A stretch of DNA of 64,000 nt from Ruminococcus sp. (lineage in GTDB: Bacteria > Bacillota > Clostridia > Oscillospirales > Ruminococcaceae). How positions within the stretch are numbered: position 1 is the first letter of the stretch; each line of letters starts with the position of its first letter. Shown here one piece after another: positions 22,913 to 31,781 of the stretch. The stretch lies in the NCBI GenBank assembly GCA_021205185.1, contig JAJPYB010000006.1, positions 1 to 64,000 on the forward strand. The letters run 5' to 3'. The translations under genes and the position numbers were made by a program. The notes under the pieces are model-generated. The model searched no databases. It was not told the origin of the DNA and worked only from the letters and a program-made list of their open reading frames with translations.

Positions 22913-22948
22913 AGCCACTCCCAAACAAATTGGGAATGGCTCTTTGTT
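22911..22948. terminator. Convergent terminator, GH43 side
   Basis: Stem AGAGCCACTCCCAA / TTGGGAATGGCTCT (one mismatch) with TTTGTTAT after it on the plus strand. It lies between the GH43 gene and the convergent beta-helix gene. Confidence 0.75.
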
Positions 22949-22961
22949 ATATTCATCAAAT

Positions 22962-24956
22962 TTACGACTTCGTGGTTAGCTTCTTGGTGCTACTCCAATT
23001 ACCATAATACTTAACACCCTGTACTGTTTTGTACGCACGGATACGATACTTGTAAACTGTGCCGCTTGAAAGTCCTGTTTGCTTGTAGGTAAGTGTTGAA
23101 CCGCTTGTGATAGTCTTTACAGTTGACCACTTTCCAGTCGAAGAGTTATATCTCTGAATCTGGTAACCCGAAGCACCTGTGGCTTTAGCCCAGTTTAGTC
23201 GAACAGCAGTTGTGCTCTTAGTGCAAGTGCCAATCTTAACCTGTTTAGGCACTATCATAAATCTCATAACATAAGTTCCACTATAGTTTCCCTTGCCCTT
23301 TATGGTTACAGTGCCCTCGCCTGTACTCTTGTTAGTTCCATAAGTAACGGTGAAGTCGGTATTCTTTTTAAGCTTAGTTGTTACTCCAGGCTTAATCTGC
23401 TTACCAGTATATACTCTCTGCGATGAAATCGTAAAGCTGTAAGAGCGAAGCGACTTTTTAAGTCCACTTATTGTTGCCGAACAGCCTGACGGAACATTTG
23501 TCTTTCTCTTATCAGAACCATTGTTTTTGAAAACTACTCCTGTGGATTTGTCAGAAAGCGACAGGTCGTTAGTTCCATTTTTGTTCATACTGTTGTCAGT
23601 AATTGTTCCAGTTGATTTATTCGCAAGATAGAAAGCATTGCTTGTACTGCCATAGATGTAATTCCTCTTAGCTGTGATAGTTGAACCCTCCTTAAGAGTT
23701 ACACCATTTGATCCAGAATTCTTTATTGTTGTGTCAAGCAGTTTTACAGTAGCATCATTTACGCCTACGCCTGCATTTGTTGCGCCAGTAAGTGTACATC
23801 TTTCAACGGTTACAGTTGAATCTGCACATACATAAACACAGTTTGCAGAAGAATTCTTTACAGTATTATTGTAAAACTTAACGGTACTGTCTGAAAATCT
23901 TGCTACATTAAGAGTAGGTGTTGAGGTTGAAAATGTATCATAGTTATACATTTTTCCAGAAAGAGTGGACTTTGCAGTAATAGTATTGTTTTTAACTGTT
24001 CCTGTAGTAGATTCTGCAAATATCAGCCCTGCTGTGTTTGTAGCAGTATTATTGCTCATCAAAAAGTCCGTAAATCCAGCTGTATTAACACAGTAATAAT
24101 AGAGGTTTTCAAACGTGTTATTGGTTATTGTAATATTACTTGCATTCATATAGCTGTAAACGTGGTGTGTGCCAACGCCTGTTGTCAGATTACTAAATGT
24201 ACATCCCGAAACGGTAACATCCTTACAAGGAGATCCTTTCTCACCAGTTGATGAATTCTTAACAACATAGTCAATATGAAGCGCCTCTGCGGAGCGGTAG
24301 CTTATATCAGCGTCTGTCTGCTCTTTATAAGAAGAAGCCGTTCCAGTATAGTGTATGAAATCCTTAAACGTTGAGTTAGTAACATCTAGGCCAGAAACAC
24401 CTGTGAAAAGTACAAAGTGAGTTCCACAAACGTTTTCAAATGTAGTGTTGCTTACTGTTATATTAGATGCATTCTCGATTTTTAGAAGTCCATTCGCTAG
24501 AGTCGTATCTGATACGTTTCCGTCCCAAGTACCACCGTAAATTGTTACATTCTCAAGTGATGTATATCCTGTACTTGTTCCGCCACCGATCATAATATAG
24601 TCAGAATCATTCGTTCTGACAAGCTCAGCGCCTGTTGCAAGTTTGAAATATGTGTTGGAATAAATTCTAAGATGAGAGCTAATATAGTATGTTCCTTTTG
24701 GTACAGTAACTGTTACTGTACTTGTTGCATCCTTTGCCATTTTGAGAGCACTTTGAAATGCTTCTGTATCATCTTCGGTATCTGAGCCATCTGCCCCAAA
24801 GTCCTTTACCGAGTAGGTAGTAGTCGCAGCAGATGCTGTTATTACAGAGTCATCGTCAATCAAACTATTGCTTGAAAAATCCGCTGTAATAATTGCAGAC
24901 AATGTAACTGCTGAAACTAAACAAAGGCTCGTAATCCTTTTTAAAATTGCTTTCAT
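22962..24956 (-). CDS. Secreted right-handed beta-helix (pectate-lyase-superfamily) protein with FN3 domain
   Basis: A 664-residue exported protein. Signal peptide about 1-43 ending ASA-A. Residues about 48-110 carry the pectate-lyase-3 start (VKDFGADGSDTEDDTEAFQ, then VPKGTYYI). A parallel beta-helix with many NITVSNTTFENV-type rungs runs to about 470. A basic beta-sandwich-like repeat follows, then a fibronectin type III domain (about 580-664, KIGTCTKSTTAVRLNW, then YKYRIRAYKTV). It probably acts on or binds plant polysaccharide outside the cell. Catalytic residues cannot be assigned. The ATG at 24956 has AGGAG upstream. Confidence 0.82.
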   Translation of the reverse strand: MKAILKRITSLCLVSAVTLSAIITADFSSNSLIDDDSVITASAATTTYSVKDFGADGSDTEDDTEAFQSALKMAKDATSTVTVTVPKGTYYISSHLRIYSNTYFKLATGAELVRTNDSDYIMIGGGTSTGYTSLENVTIYGGTWDGNVSDTTLANGLLKIENASNITVSNTTFENVCGTHFVLFTGVSGLDVTNSTFKDFIHYTGTASSYKEQTDADISYRSAEALHIDYVVKNSSTGEKGSPCKDVTVSGCTFSNLTTGVGTHHVYSYMNASNITITNNTFENLYYYCVNTAGFTDFLMSNNTATNTAGLIFAESTTGTVKNNTITAKSTLSGKMYNYDTFSTSTPTLNVARFSDSTVKFYNNTVKNSSANCVYVCADSTVTVERCTLTGATNAGVGVNDATVKLLDTTIKNSGSNGVTLKEGSTITAKRNYIYGSTSNAFYLANKSTGTITDNSMNKNGTNDLSLSDKSTGVVFKNNGSDKRKTNVPSGCSATISGLKKSLRSYSFTISSQRVYTGKQIKPGVTTKLKKNTDFTVTYGTNKSTGEGTVTIKGKGNYSGTYVMRFMIVPKQVKIGTCTKSTTAVRLNWAKATGASGYQIQRYNSSTGKWSTVKTITSGSTLTYKQTGLSSGTVYKYRIRAYKTVQGVKYYGNWSSTKKLTTKS

Positions 24957-25169
24957 AAAAGTCAACTCCTGAATATTATACTTATTTTATTATACAATAT
25001 TCTCATTTTGCCGTCAATCGTCATTTTACACAAATATGCTCTTGCTTTTTTGTACGTTTTGCCTAACAATGTAATTTTTGACCACAAAACTGTAATTTTT
25101 TGCATTTTTAAAATCAATTAAAAATAAAATCTAACGTAATTTGTGCGGCAAAATCTGTATTTCTCCCCC

Positions 25170-25610
25170 TCACTTCTTCAGCTCCATATACGCTTCTCTT
25201 ATCTCTTCTGGTACGTCCTCTGGCTTCAATTCTTTTAATCTCTGCTCATTTCCATCCTTGATTGCCTGCTCGTAGTACCAGCATTTATACCGAAGAAGCT
25301 TTAAAACCTTATTTAGCCGCTTAAGCTCTGCTTGGACAGTTTCAATCTGTCTCTCAAACAACTCCTTGCGCTGCGGGTAGGTTTTGCTTCCCTCACCGCA
25401 CCAATCCATAAACTGCTTGATATCCTTTATTTCAAGTCCCGACTTTTTCAGGCATTCGATTATTCTAAGCGCTTCAAGCTCCCTGTCGCTGAATTTTCTT
25501 ATTCCTGACGCTCTCTCCATATCGGGGAAAAGACCCTCTTTATCGTAATAGCGAAGCGTCGAAATTGGCAGATCAAACATCCTCGATACCTGTCCTATTG
25601 TATACATCAT
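25170..25610 (-). CDS. MerR-family regulator
   Basis: A 146-residue MerR protein. The winged HTH YTIGQVSRMFDLPISTLRYYDKEG (given here only in part: key residues T-R-Y-Y-D) is at 3-28, then FSDRELEALRIIECLKKSG, then a dimerisation coiled coil (about 80-125). The effector part is short, typical of the YyaN/AdhR group that senses aldehydes or electrophiles. It is divergent from the four-gene cluster at 25745, with a MerR-type promoter between them. Confidence 0.9.
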   Translation of the reverse strand: MMYTIGQVSRMFDLPISTLRYYDKEGLFPDMERASGIRKFSDRELEALRIIECLKKSGLEIKDIKQFMDWCGEGSKTYPQRKELFERQIETVQAELKRLNKVLKLLRYKCWYYEQAIKDGNEQRLKELKPEDVPEEIREAYMELKK

Positions 25611-25651
25611 AGCAGTCGTCTCCTATTCATAAAAAATTCACAAAATATATC

Positions 25652-25682
25652 TTGACATAAAGCCAGCTTTAGGTATTACAAT
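25652..25682 (+). promoter_or_regulatory. MerR-type promoter with 19-bp spacer and palindrome
   Basis: TTGACA (25652-25657) and TACAAT (25677-25682) are separated by 19 bp, two more than normal, and the spacer begins with the perfect palindrome TAAAGC-CA-GCTTTA (25658-25671). This geometry is the hallmark of MerR-activated promoters, where the regulator untwists DNA between the boxes. It drives the cluster starting at 25745. Confidence 0.85.
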
Positions 25683-25744
25683 GATAACACAAGATGACAC
25701 AAATTGTCAACTATTTTTGAAATTTTTCAGCAGGAGGTTTTTGT

Positions 25745-26500
25745 ATGGAGAAAATTATACAAACAGCAGGGCGCAATTCCCTCGGTGAATTTGCACCCGA
25801 CTTTGCACATTTTAATGACGATGTGCTTTTTGGCGAAAACTGGAATAATCAGGATATTGATCACAAAACAAGATGTATCATCACAGTTGTCGCTCTTATG
25901 TCGTCGGGAATTACCGACTCTTCTTTGAAATATCATTTAGAAAACGCAAAAAATGCAGGCGTTACAAGAAAGGAAATCGCAGCGATTATAACCCACACCG
26001 CCTTTTATGTCGGCTGGCCTAAAGGCTGGGCGGTATTTAATATGGCGAAGGAGGTCTGGTCTGAAGAAGCGCCTGTCTGCGACGCTAAAAGCGCACACGC
26101 TGCGCAAATGGTGTTCCCGATCGGTGAGCCTAACGACGCATTTGCAAAATATTTTATCGGACAAAGCTACCTGGCTCCCGTTTCAACCGATCAGGTCGGA
26201 ATCTTCAACATAACCTTTGAGCCGAGCTGCCGCAACAACTGGCATATTCATCACGCTGACAATGGCGGCGGTCAGATTCTTGTTTGCGTAGCAGGACGAG
26301 GTTACTATCAGGAGTGGGGCAAGGACGCCATTGAGATGAAGCCGGGCGACTGCATAAACATTCCTGTCGGCGTAAAGCATTGGCACGGCGCCGCACCAAA
26401 CGAGTGGTTTTCGCATCTGGCAGTTGAGGTGCCCGGAGAAAACAGCTCTAACGAATGGCTTGAACCAGTAGACGACAGTCAATATTGCGGATTGAAGTAA
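25745..26500 (+). CDS. Carboxymuconolactone decarboxylase-like domain fused to a cupin
   Basis: A 251-residue two-domain protein. Residues about 1-110 are an AhpD/CMD-like helical domain (DHKTRCIITVVALMSSG, then AAIITHTAFYVGWPK), though the AhpD CxxC pair is absent. Residues about 140-250 form a cupin barrel with the metal motif HIHHADNGGGQ, later KPGDCINIPVGVKHWHGA. It may act on small oxidised or electrophilic compounds. First gene of the MerR-controlled cluster; AGGAGG ribosome site. Confidence 0.85.
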   Translation: MEKIIQTAGRNSLGEFAPDFAHFNDDVLFGENWNNQDIDHKTRCIITVVALMSSGITDSSLKYHLENAKNAGVTRKEIAAIITHTAFYVGWPKGWAVFNMAKEVWSEEAPVCDAKSAHAAQMVFPIGEPNDAFAKYFIGQSYLAPVSTDQVGIFNITFEPSCRNNWHIHHADNGGGQILVCVAGRGYYQEWGKDAIEMKPGDCINIPVGVKHWHGAAPNEWFSHLAVEVPGENSSNEWLEPVDDSQYCGLK

Positions 26501-26503
26501 CAA

Positions 26504-27118
26504 ATGAAAAATATAAAGCAAAACCTGTTACGTAGAGAGATAAAAAAGATTGTTTTGCTTGCGTTATCCCTTTGTATGTTGATTTCAATAAGCGGCTGCA
26601 GCAACACGCAAAGCAGCGATTTAGCTTCGACAGCTTCAACTACTTCGTCAAATGGCGCTACAGCAACTGTAAGCTCTGATGAAGAAACGTCTTCTGAAAC
26701 ATCTCAAGCTGAAACGACAGAAGAATCAGAGGAAAGCACTGTTACAGAAGAAAGCACAGAAGAGGGAACAGAGAAAATGACAGTTCAAATTGGAGATAGC
26801 GTTTTTACCGCTTCCCTGGAAGAAAACATAGCAACAGCCGAGCTTATTGAAATGATGCAAGAAGCGCCGATAACAATCGAAATGAGCGACTATGCCGGCT
26901 TTGAAAAGGTTGGTTCACTTGGCACCAGCTTGCCGACCGACAACAGTCAGACTACAACGCAGGCAGGCGACATTGTTCTTTACAACGCAAACCAAATCGT
27001 AATTTTCTACGGTTCTAATACCTGGAGCTATACTCGACTTGGTCATATTGAAGATACGACAGGACTTGAAGAAGCACTTGGAAACGGAAATGTTACAATC
27101 ACATTTTCAATAAATTGA
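26504..27118 (+). CDS. Lipoprotein with cyclophilin-like domain
   Basis: A 204-residue lipoprotein: basic N-terminus, hydrophobic core (16-30), lipobox SISGC with lipidated Cys at 32, then a Ser/Thr/Glu linker (about 33-90). The C-terminal domain (about 92-204) shows VQIGDSVFTASLEEN, then TIEMSDYAGFEKVGSLG, GDIVLYNANQIVIFYG and YTRLGHIEDTTGLEEAL, the pattern of the cyclophilin-like domain found beside flavodoxin and cupin genes. It starts 4 nt after the cupin gene's stop. Enzymatic activity is uncertain. Confidence 0.78.
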   Translation: MKNIKQNLLRREIKKIVLLALSLCMLISISGCSNTQSSDLASTASTTSSNGATATVSSDEETSSETSQAETTEESEESTVTEESTEEGTEKMTVQIGDSVFTASLEENIATAELIEMMQEAPITIEMSDYAGFEKVGSLGTSLPTDNSQTTTQAGDIVLYNANQIVIFYGSNTWSYTRLGHIEDTTGLEEALGNGNVTITFSIN

Positions 27119-27155
27119 AATAATTTTTGATAACAAGAAAGCGAGGTTATTTATT

Positions 27156-28130
27156 ATGGAAGAAAAACTTAATCTGACAACGAAGTGGGATAAGGTTTTC
27201 CCAAAAAGCGAAAAGGTCAATCACTCAAAGGTAACCTTTCACAACCGCTATGGAATTACTCTTGCGGCGGATTTATACACACCTGAAAATGCAAGCGGTA
27301 AGCTTTCCGCCATTGCCGTTTGCGGACCGTTTGGCGCAGTCAAAGAGCAGTCCTCAGGACTATACGCTCAAACGCTTGCAGAGAAAGGCTTTTTAACTAT
27401 CGCCTTTGACCCGTCCTATACCGGTGAAAGCGGCGGCGAACCACGCTATATGGCTTCCCCTGACGTAAACACGGAGGACTTTATGGCAGCTGTAGATTTT
27501 CTCTCGGTTCAGGACAACGTTGACCCTGAGCGAATTGGAATGCTCGGAATTTGCGGCTGGGGCGGAATGGCGCTAAATACAGCGGCGCTCGACACAAGAG
27601 TTAAAGCTACCGTTGCGTCAACTATGTACGATATGACTCGTGTCAACGCAAACGGCTATTTTGACAGTGAGGACAGCGAAGCGGCAAGATACGAAAAGCG
27701 AAAGGCTCTCTGCACTCAGAGAATTGAGGACTACAAAAACGGCAGCTATGCGCTTGGAGGCGGAGTTGTAGACCCATTGCCTGACGACGCTCCGTTTTTC
27801 GTAAAGGACTACTACGACTATTACAAAACCAAGCGTGGCTACCACCCACGTTCTTTAAATTCAAACAACGGCTGGAATGTTACCGGCTGTCAGTCGTTTA
27901 TGAATATGCCTATTTTGCAATACAGCGACGAAATCCGAAGTGCTGTTTTAATTATTCACGGAGAAAAGGCGCACTCCTGCTATTTCAGCCGTGACGCTTT
28001 CAAAAAGCTTGTTGGCGACAACAAAGAGCTTATGATTATTCCAGACGCCGTCCATACAGATCTGTACGATAGAATGGATATTATTCCGTTTGATAAGATA
28101 GCGACGTTCTTTAACACCTACCTGGTTTAA
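27156..28130 (+). CDS. Alpha/beta-hydrolase
   Basis: A 324-residue alpha/beta-hydrolase related to dienelactone hydrolase-like and YcjY-like proteins. The nucleophile elbow reads MLGICGWGGMAL, with Cys in place of the usual Ser, as in dienelactone hydrolase. A late GEKAHSCYFS segment and DAVHTDLYDR supply candidate Asp and His. The oxyanion region is AVCGPFGAVKEQ. Cytoplasmic. Third gene of the MerR cluster, 38 bp after the lipoprotein gene, so probably part of a response to toxic lactones or aldehydes; that role is inferred. Confidence 0.82.
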   Translation: MEEKLNLTTKWDKVFPKSEKVNHSKVTFHNRYGITLAADLYTPENASGKLSAIAVCGPFGAVKEQSSGLYAQTLAEKGFLTIAFDPSYTGESGGEPRYMASPDVNTEDFMAAVDFLSVQDNVDPERIGMLGICGWGGMALNTAALDTRVKATVASTMYDMTRVNANGYFDSEDSEAARYEKRKALCTQRIEDYKNGSYALGGGVVDPLPDDAPFFVKDYYDYYKTKRGYHPRSLNSNNGWNVTGCQSFMNMPILQYSDEIRSAVLIIHGEKAHSCYFSRDAFKKLVGDNKELMIIPDAVHTDLYDRMDIIPFDKIATFFNTYLV

Positions 28131-28155
28131 TTGATTTTTGAAGGGAGTATACATT

Positions 28156-28629
28156 ATGTCAAAAGCATTAGTAGCATATTTTTCCGCAAGCGGCGTTACC
28201 GCCGCTGTTGCAAAGCGTTTAGCCTCTTCAATCGGTGCTGATATTTTTGAAATTGAGCCGAAAACGCCTTACACCAAAGCGGATTTGGATTGGACAAATA
28301 AAAAAAGCCGCAGCAGCATCGAGATGAACGATAAGTCATTTCGCCCGCCAGTTGCCAAAGCTGTCGAAAATATGGCGGAATACGATAAAATATATTTAGG
28401 CTTTCCTATCTGGTGGTACGTTGCGCCGACAATTATCAACACCTTCCTGGAACAGTACGATTTAAGCGGAAAGACTATCATTCCGTTTGCGACATCAGGA
28501 AGCAGCGGTATGGGCAGGACAAATGATGAGCTTTCACCCTCCTGCAAAGGCGCTGATTTATTAAGCGGCAAGCGATTCAGCGCAGATGTAAGCGAAGACG
28601 AGCTTAAAAGCTGGGCGCAAAAGGTATAA
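28156..28629 (+). CDS. Flavodoxin
   Basis: A 157-residue flavodoxin-fold protein. The FMN phosphate loop is SASGVTAAVAKRLA near the N-terminus, then IYLGFPIWWYVAPTIINTFL and TIIPFATSGSSGMGRT, all typical of the flavodoxin_4 group often linked to MerR-regulated hydrolase clusters. It would move electrons to a reductive step. The ATG at 28156 has GAAGGGAG upstream, better than the earlier in-frame ATG. Last gene of the cluster. Confidence 0.9.
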   Translation: MSKALVAYFSASGVTAAVAKRLASSIGADIFEIEPKTPYTKADLDWTNKKSRSSIEMNDKSFRPPVAKAVENMAEYDKIYLGFPIWWYVAPTIINTFLEQYDLSGKTIIPFATSGSSGMGRTNDELSPSCKGADLLSGKRFSADVSEDELKSWAQKV

Positions 28630-28645
28630 AACATAAACAAAAGAA

Positions 28646-28683
28646 TAAGCGACGGAACATTTAAATTCCGCCGCTTTTTTGTT
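28646..28683 (+). terminator. Terminator of the MerR-regulated cluster
   Basis: Stem AGCGACGGAA / TTCCGCCGCT (one mismatch), then TTTTTTG. It follows the flavodoxin stop by 18 nt and separates the cluster from the convergent hydF. Confidence 0.8.
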
Positions 28684-28697
28684 TTCCTAAAAGCTTC

Positions 28698-29891
28698 CTA
28701 GTAGCTTATCTTATCCAGAATTTTATTGAGCTTTGCAATTACGACGCCGTAATTTGACATCATAACCCCCTGCTCTCTCGCACGTTCAATTCGGCTCATT
28801 ACATAACGCCTGTTAAACATACACGCTCCACATTGAATTACCAGATCGTACTTTGTCAAGTCCTCAGGAAAGTCGCTCCCGCTTACAAAGTCAACCTGCA
28901 ACCCCTCTCCCAGCCGCTTTCTTAAAAGTCTTGGGAGCTTTTCTCTTCCAATATCCTCGCTGAGCGGCGCATGAGTACAGCATTCAGCAATTAAAATCCT
29001 CGAGCTTTCGTCAAGCTCATCTATGCTCTCTGCTCCCTCGATATAATACTCAATATCGCCCTTGTAGCCTGCAAACAAAGTAGAAAACGAAGTTATTCGG
29101 CTCTCGTCAGGCTTTTTCTCCCAGACAGTTTTAAATACCTGAGAATCGCAGATTATAAGCTTCGGGGGATTTTTAAGTGCTGACAGCGTTATGTCAATTT
29201 TATCCGTCGTGCAGCTTATTACAACGCACTTTTTATCCAACAGCTCTCTTATTGTCTGAACCTGGGGGAGAATAAGTCTTCCCTTTGGCGCTTGAATATC
29301 CTGAGGCATAACGAGCATTACAAGGTCGTTTTCTCCGCAGAGGTCGCCTGTTATTGACGGCATTTCAAAATCCTCTGGAAGGCTTCTTAAAAGCTGCTCC
29401 TTAAACTCTTTCAGGCCCTCCTTGGTTTTTGAGCTTAAAACAACAGGCGCTGCTTTAAATTCCTTTTCAACAAAGCTTTTATACTCCTCCGGGTTTTCAA
29501 GCGTATCTGCTTTAGAGATACACAGCATAACAGGGGTTTTCCTGTCAACGAAGTAGTCAAGCCACTCCTTTTCCTTTGAAAGCTCGTCGCCTGACACAAG
29601 AACTACCGCTATATCTGTCTTTTCTGCGGCAAGCTTAGTTTTTTCTACTCTCGTTTCTCCCAGCTCGCCTATATCGTCAAAGCCTGCCGTATCAATTAAA
29701 ACGCAAGGCCCTAAAGGCAGAATTTCCATAGACTTATACACAGGGTCGGTTGTCGTTCCTGCAACGTCCGAAACGATAGAAATATCCTGCTTTGCAAATG
29801 CATTGATAAGGCTTGACTTACCGCTGTTTCGCTTTCCAAAAAAGCCTATATGAAGTCTGTTCGCTCTTGGCGTTTCGTTAAGTCCCGACAT
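28698..29891 (-). CDS. hydF: [FeFe]-hydrogenase maturation GTPase HydF
   Basis: A 397-residue HydF. The GTPase domain has G1 GKRNSGKSSL (about 20-28), VAGTTTDP and G3 DTAGF, then a dimerisation domain. The C-terminal cluster-binding part shows CCTHAP and CGACMFNRR, holding the [4Fe-4S] ligands. HydF is the scaffold on which the diiron subcluster is completed before transfer to the hydrogenase. It lies 20 nt after hydG in the same operon; hydE and the hydrogenase are not in this window. Confidence 0.96.
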   Translation of the reverse strand: MSGLNETPRANRLHIGFFGKRNSGKSSLINAFAKQDISIVSDVAGTTTDPVYKSMEILPLGPCVLIDTAGFDDIGELGETRVEKTKLAAEKTDIAVVLVSGDELSKEKEWLDYFVDRKTPVMLCISKADTLENPEEYKSFVEKEFKAAPVVLSSKTKEGLKEFKEQLLRSLPEDFEMPSITGDLCGENDLVMLVMPQDIQAPKGRLILPQVQTIRELLDKKCVVISCTTDKIDITLSALKNPPKLIICDSQVFKTVWEKKPDESRITSFSTLFAGYKGDIEYYIEGAESIDELDESSRILIAECCTHAPLSEDIGREKLPRLLRKRLGEGLQVDFVSGSDFPEDLTKYDLVIQCGACMFNRRYVMSRIERAREQGVMMSNYGVVIAKLNKILDKISY

Positions 29892-29911
29892 ATTAAAGCC
29901 CCCTTGTTAGG

Positions 29912-31333
29912 TTAAAATCTGAAATCACGCTCGCCCTTTTCAATCTTCTCTATGTTTTGTCTTGCAATTTCACGAGTTTTCGGATTAGGAATTTTTTCAA
30001 GCTGACTTGCAATCAAAGCCTCTCCCAGACGGCGTGTGTTTTCGCTTGCATAGTCCATAAGATATTCCTTTAGCGTCATCAGCGCATTAGGCTGACAGCA
30101 GTTAGCAATCTGACCGCTCTTGCAAAGCGACATAAATCTATCTCCTGTTCTTCCCTCTCTGTAGCAGGCTGTGCAGAAGCTCGGTATATATCCGAGTTCC
30201 AAAAGCCAGCCAACAACCTCGTCTAATGACCTTGTATCTGAAACGTCAAACTGCGCTGAGTTGTCCTCCTCAGCTTCAGGCTCTACATAGCCGCCGACGC
30301 TTGTTCTTGAGCCGCCTGAAATCTGAGAAATTCCAAGCTTCAGCACCTTTTCTCTCGCTTTTTTAGATTCTCTTGTAGAGATAATCATTCCTGTATAAGG
30401 TACGGCAATTCTGATTACCGAAACAATTCTCTCAAACATCTCGTCACTTACTGAATTTTCAAAATTGCTCTTGTCAATATCATCCGCCGAGCAAATTCTC
30501 GGAACGGAAATTGTGTGAGGTCCTACTCCATGTGCGGCTTCCAGATGCTCTGCGTGCATCAGAAGTCCTACAAAGTCATATCTGTAACGCTCGAGTCCGA
30601 ACAAAACTCCTATACCAACGTCGTCAATTCCGCCCTCCATAGCTCTGTCCATAGCTTCTGTATGGTAAGCGTAATTGTGCTTTGGTCCTGTTGGGTGAAG
30701 CTTTTCGTAGTCCTCCTTGTGGTAGGTTTCCTGAAAGAGTATGTAGGTACCAATTCCTGCCTCTTTAAGCTTTCTATAGTTTTCAACAGTAGTAGCGGCA
30801 ATATTTACGTTTACACGTCTTATCGCTCCGTTTTTATGCTTAATGCTGTAAATGGTTTTAATGCTTTCCAAAATATACTCTATAGGATTATTTACAGGGT
30901 CCTCGCCCGCTTCGATAGCAAGTCTTTTATGTCCCATATCCTGCAAAGCTATTACCTCAGCTTTAATTTCCTCCTGAGTGAGCTTCTTTCTTGCAATGTG
31001 CTTGTTGCAATGGTGATACGGACAGTATGTACAGCCGTTTACGCAATAGTTAGAGAGGTAGAGCGGCGCAAACATAACGATTCTGTCTCCGTAAAGGCGT
31101 TCCTTAACGGCGATTGCACTCTTTTTAATTTCCTCTAAAACCTCCGGGATTTCACATTCGAGTAGCACTGCGGCTTCTCTGTGAGTTAAGCCCTTACAGT
31201 CGATAGCTCTCTTTGCAAGCGACATACAAAGCTCGTAGTCGTCCTTGTGCTTCTCTGCATACTCGATTGTGTCAAGTATTTCCTGGTGGTTAATAAATTC
31301 CTCCGCTTTAAGCGATTTTGGATCGTACTTCAT
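29912..31333 (-). CDS. hydG: [FeFe]-hydrogenase maturation radical-SAM enzyme HydG
   Basis: A 473-residue HydG. The radical-SAM motif CVNGCTYC is at C97, C101 and C104. The C-terminal auxiliary cluster site is FCTACYREGRTGDRF. HydG splits tyrosine to give CO and cyanide on an iron synthon for the H-cluster. Second gene in the maturation operon, 26 bp after the TM1266-family gene. Complete. Confidence 0.96.
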   Translation of the reverse strand: MKYDPKSLKAEEFINHQEILDTIEYAEKHKDDYELCMSLAKRAIDCKGLTHREAAVLLECEIPEVLEEIKKSAIAVKERLYGDRIVMFAPLYLSNYCVNGCTYCPYHHCNKHIARKKLTQEEIKAEVIALQDMGHKRLAIEAGEDPVNNPIEYILESIKTIYSIKHKNGAIRRVNVNIAATTVENYRKLKEAGIGTYILFQETYHKEDYEKLHPTGPKHNYAYHTEAMDRAMEGGIDDVGIGVLFGLERYRYDFVGLLMHAEHLEAAHGVGPHTISVPRICSADDIDKSNFENSVSDEMFERIVSVIRIAVPYTGMIISTRESKKAREKVLKLGISQISGGSRTSVGGYVEPEAEEDNSAQFDVSDTRSLDEVVGWLLELGYIPSFCTACYREGRTGDRFMSLCKSGQIANCCQPNALMTLKEYLMDYASENTRRLGEALIASQLEKIPNPKTREIARQNIEKIEKGERDFRF

Positions 31334-31358
31334 AGTGATCTATCTCCTTTTTAATTTC

Positions 31359-31604
31359 CTAAATTTTTGAATATACGGTTTTTGCGCTTACTCCGTCAAG
31401 CATTCCGAGCTTTCCCGAAAGGGCGCCGATAACATCGGTACCGGCGTCGATAACAACCGATATAACGCTCACATTCTTTTTGTGATAGGGTATTCCCATT
31501 CTTCCTACTATGTATTCGCCGTAGTCGTGAAGAATAGTGTTGATTTTTTCAGCCTTTGTCATATCCTCGACAATAATTGCAATTACAGCCACTCTGCTCT
31601 CCAT
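31359..31604 (-). CDS. TM1266-family ACT-like protein, putative hydrogenase regulator
   Basis: An 81-residue ferredoxin-like/ACT-fold protein: SRVAVIAIIVEDMTKAEKIN, then GEYIVGRMGIPYH and ISVVIDAGTDVIGALSGKLG, typical of the TM1266 family, widely annotated as a putative regulator of iron-only hydrogenase systems. The ATG at 31604 has GGAGGT 3-4 nt upstream; a longer frame would run into the leader terminator. First gene of the operon with hydG and hydF. Confidence 0.9.
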   Translation of the reverse strand: MESRVAVIAIIVEDMTKAEKINTILHDYGEYIVGRMGIPYHKKNVSVISVVIDAGTDVIGALSGKLGMLDGVSAKTVYSKI

Positions 31605-31612
31605 ATTACCTC

Positions 31613-31722
31613 CAAAAAATAATCCTTCGGGAATATCCGAAGGAAATGTACTCAAATAGATACAGCTAATCGGCTGTAATGTTTACAATTCCCTTGAGGT
31701 CGGACAGCCCTTCCCTTCGGAA
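31613..31722 (-). promoter_or_regulatory. Structured leader with competing antiterminator and terminator (candidate riboswitch)
   Basis: On the minus strand the leader starts near 31722. A terminator hairpin CCTTCGG-ATATTC-CCGAAGG (31643-31624) runs into ATTATTTTTT just before the ribosome site. Upstream, TCCGAAGGGAA (31721-31711) can pair with the same TTTCCTTCGGA for 11 bp, excluding the terminator. Between them GGCTGT/ACAGCC and CTCAA/TTGAG could interlock, and ACAGC/GCTGT is a local alternative. A promoter-like TTGACC lies at 31748-31743. I matched no known riboswitch consensus. Confidence 0.65.
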
Positions 31723-31781
31723 AATTATCTTGTTAAATGCTTGCGGTCAAAACATATTCTTCCGCTTACATATATATTTTA

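Noticed and set aside
30515-31138. 207-codon plus-strand frame opposite hydG
   Set aside because: hydG is complete with all cluster ligands on the other strand; the antisense frame has no ribosome site or recognisable domain.
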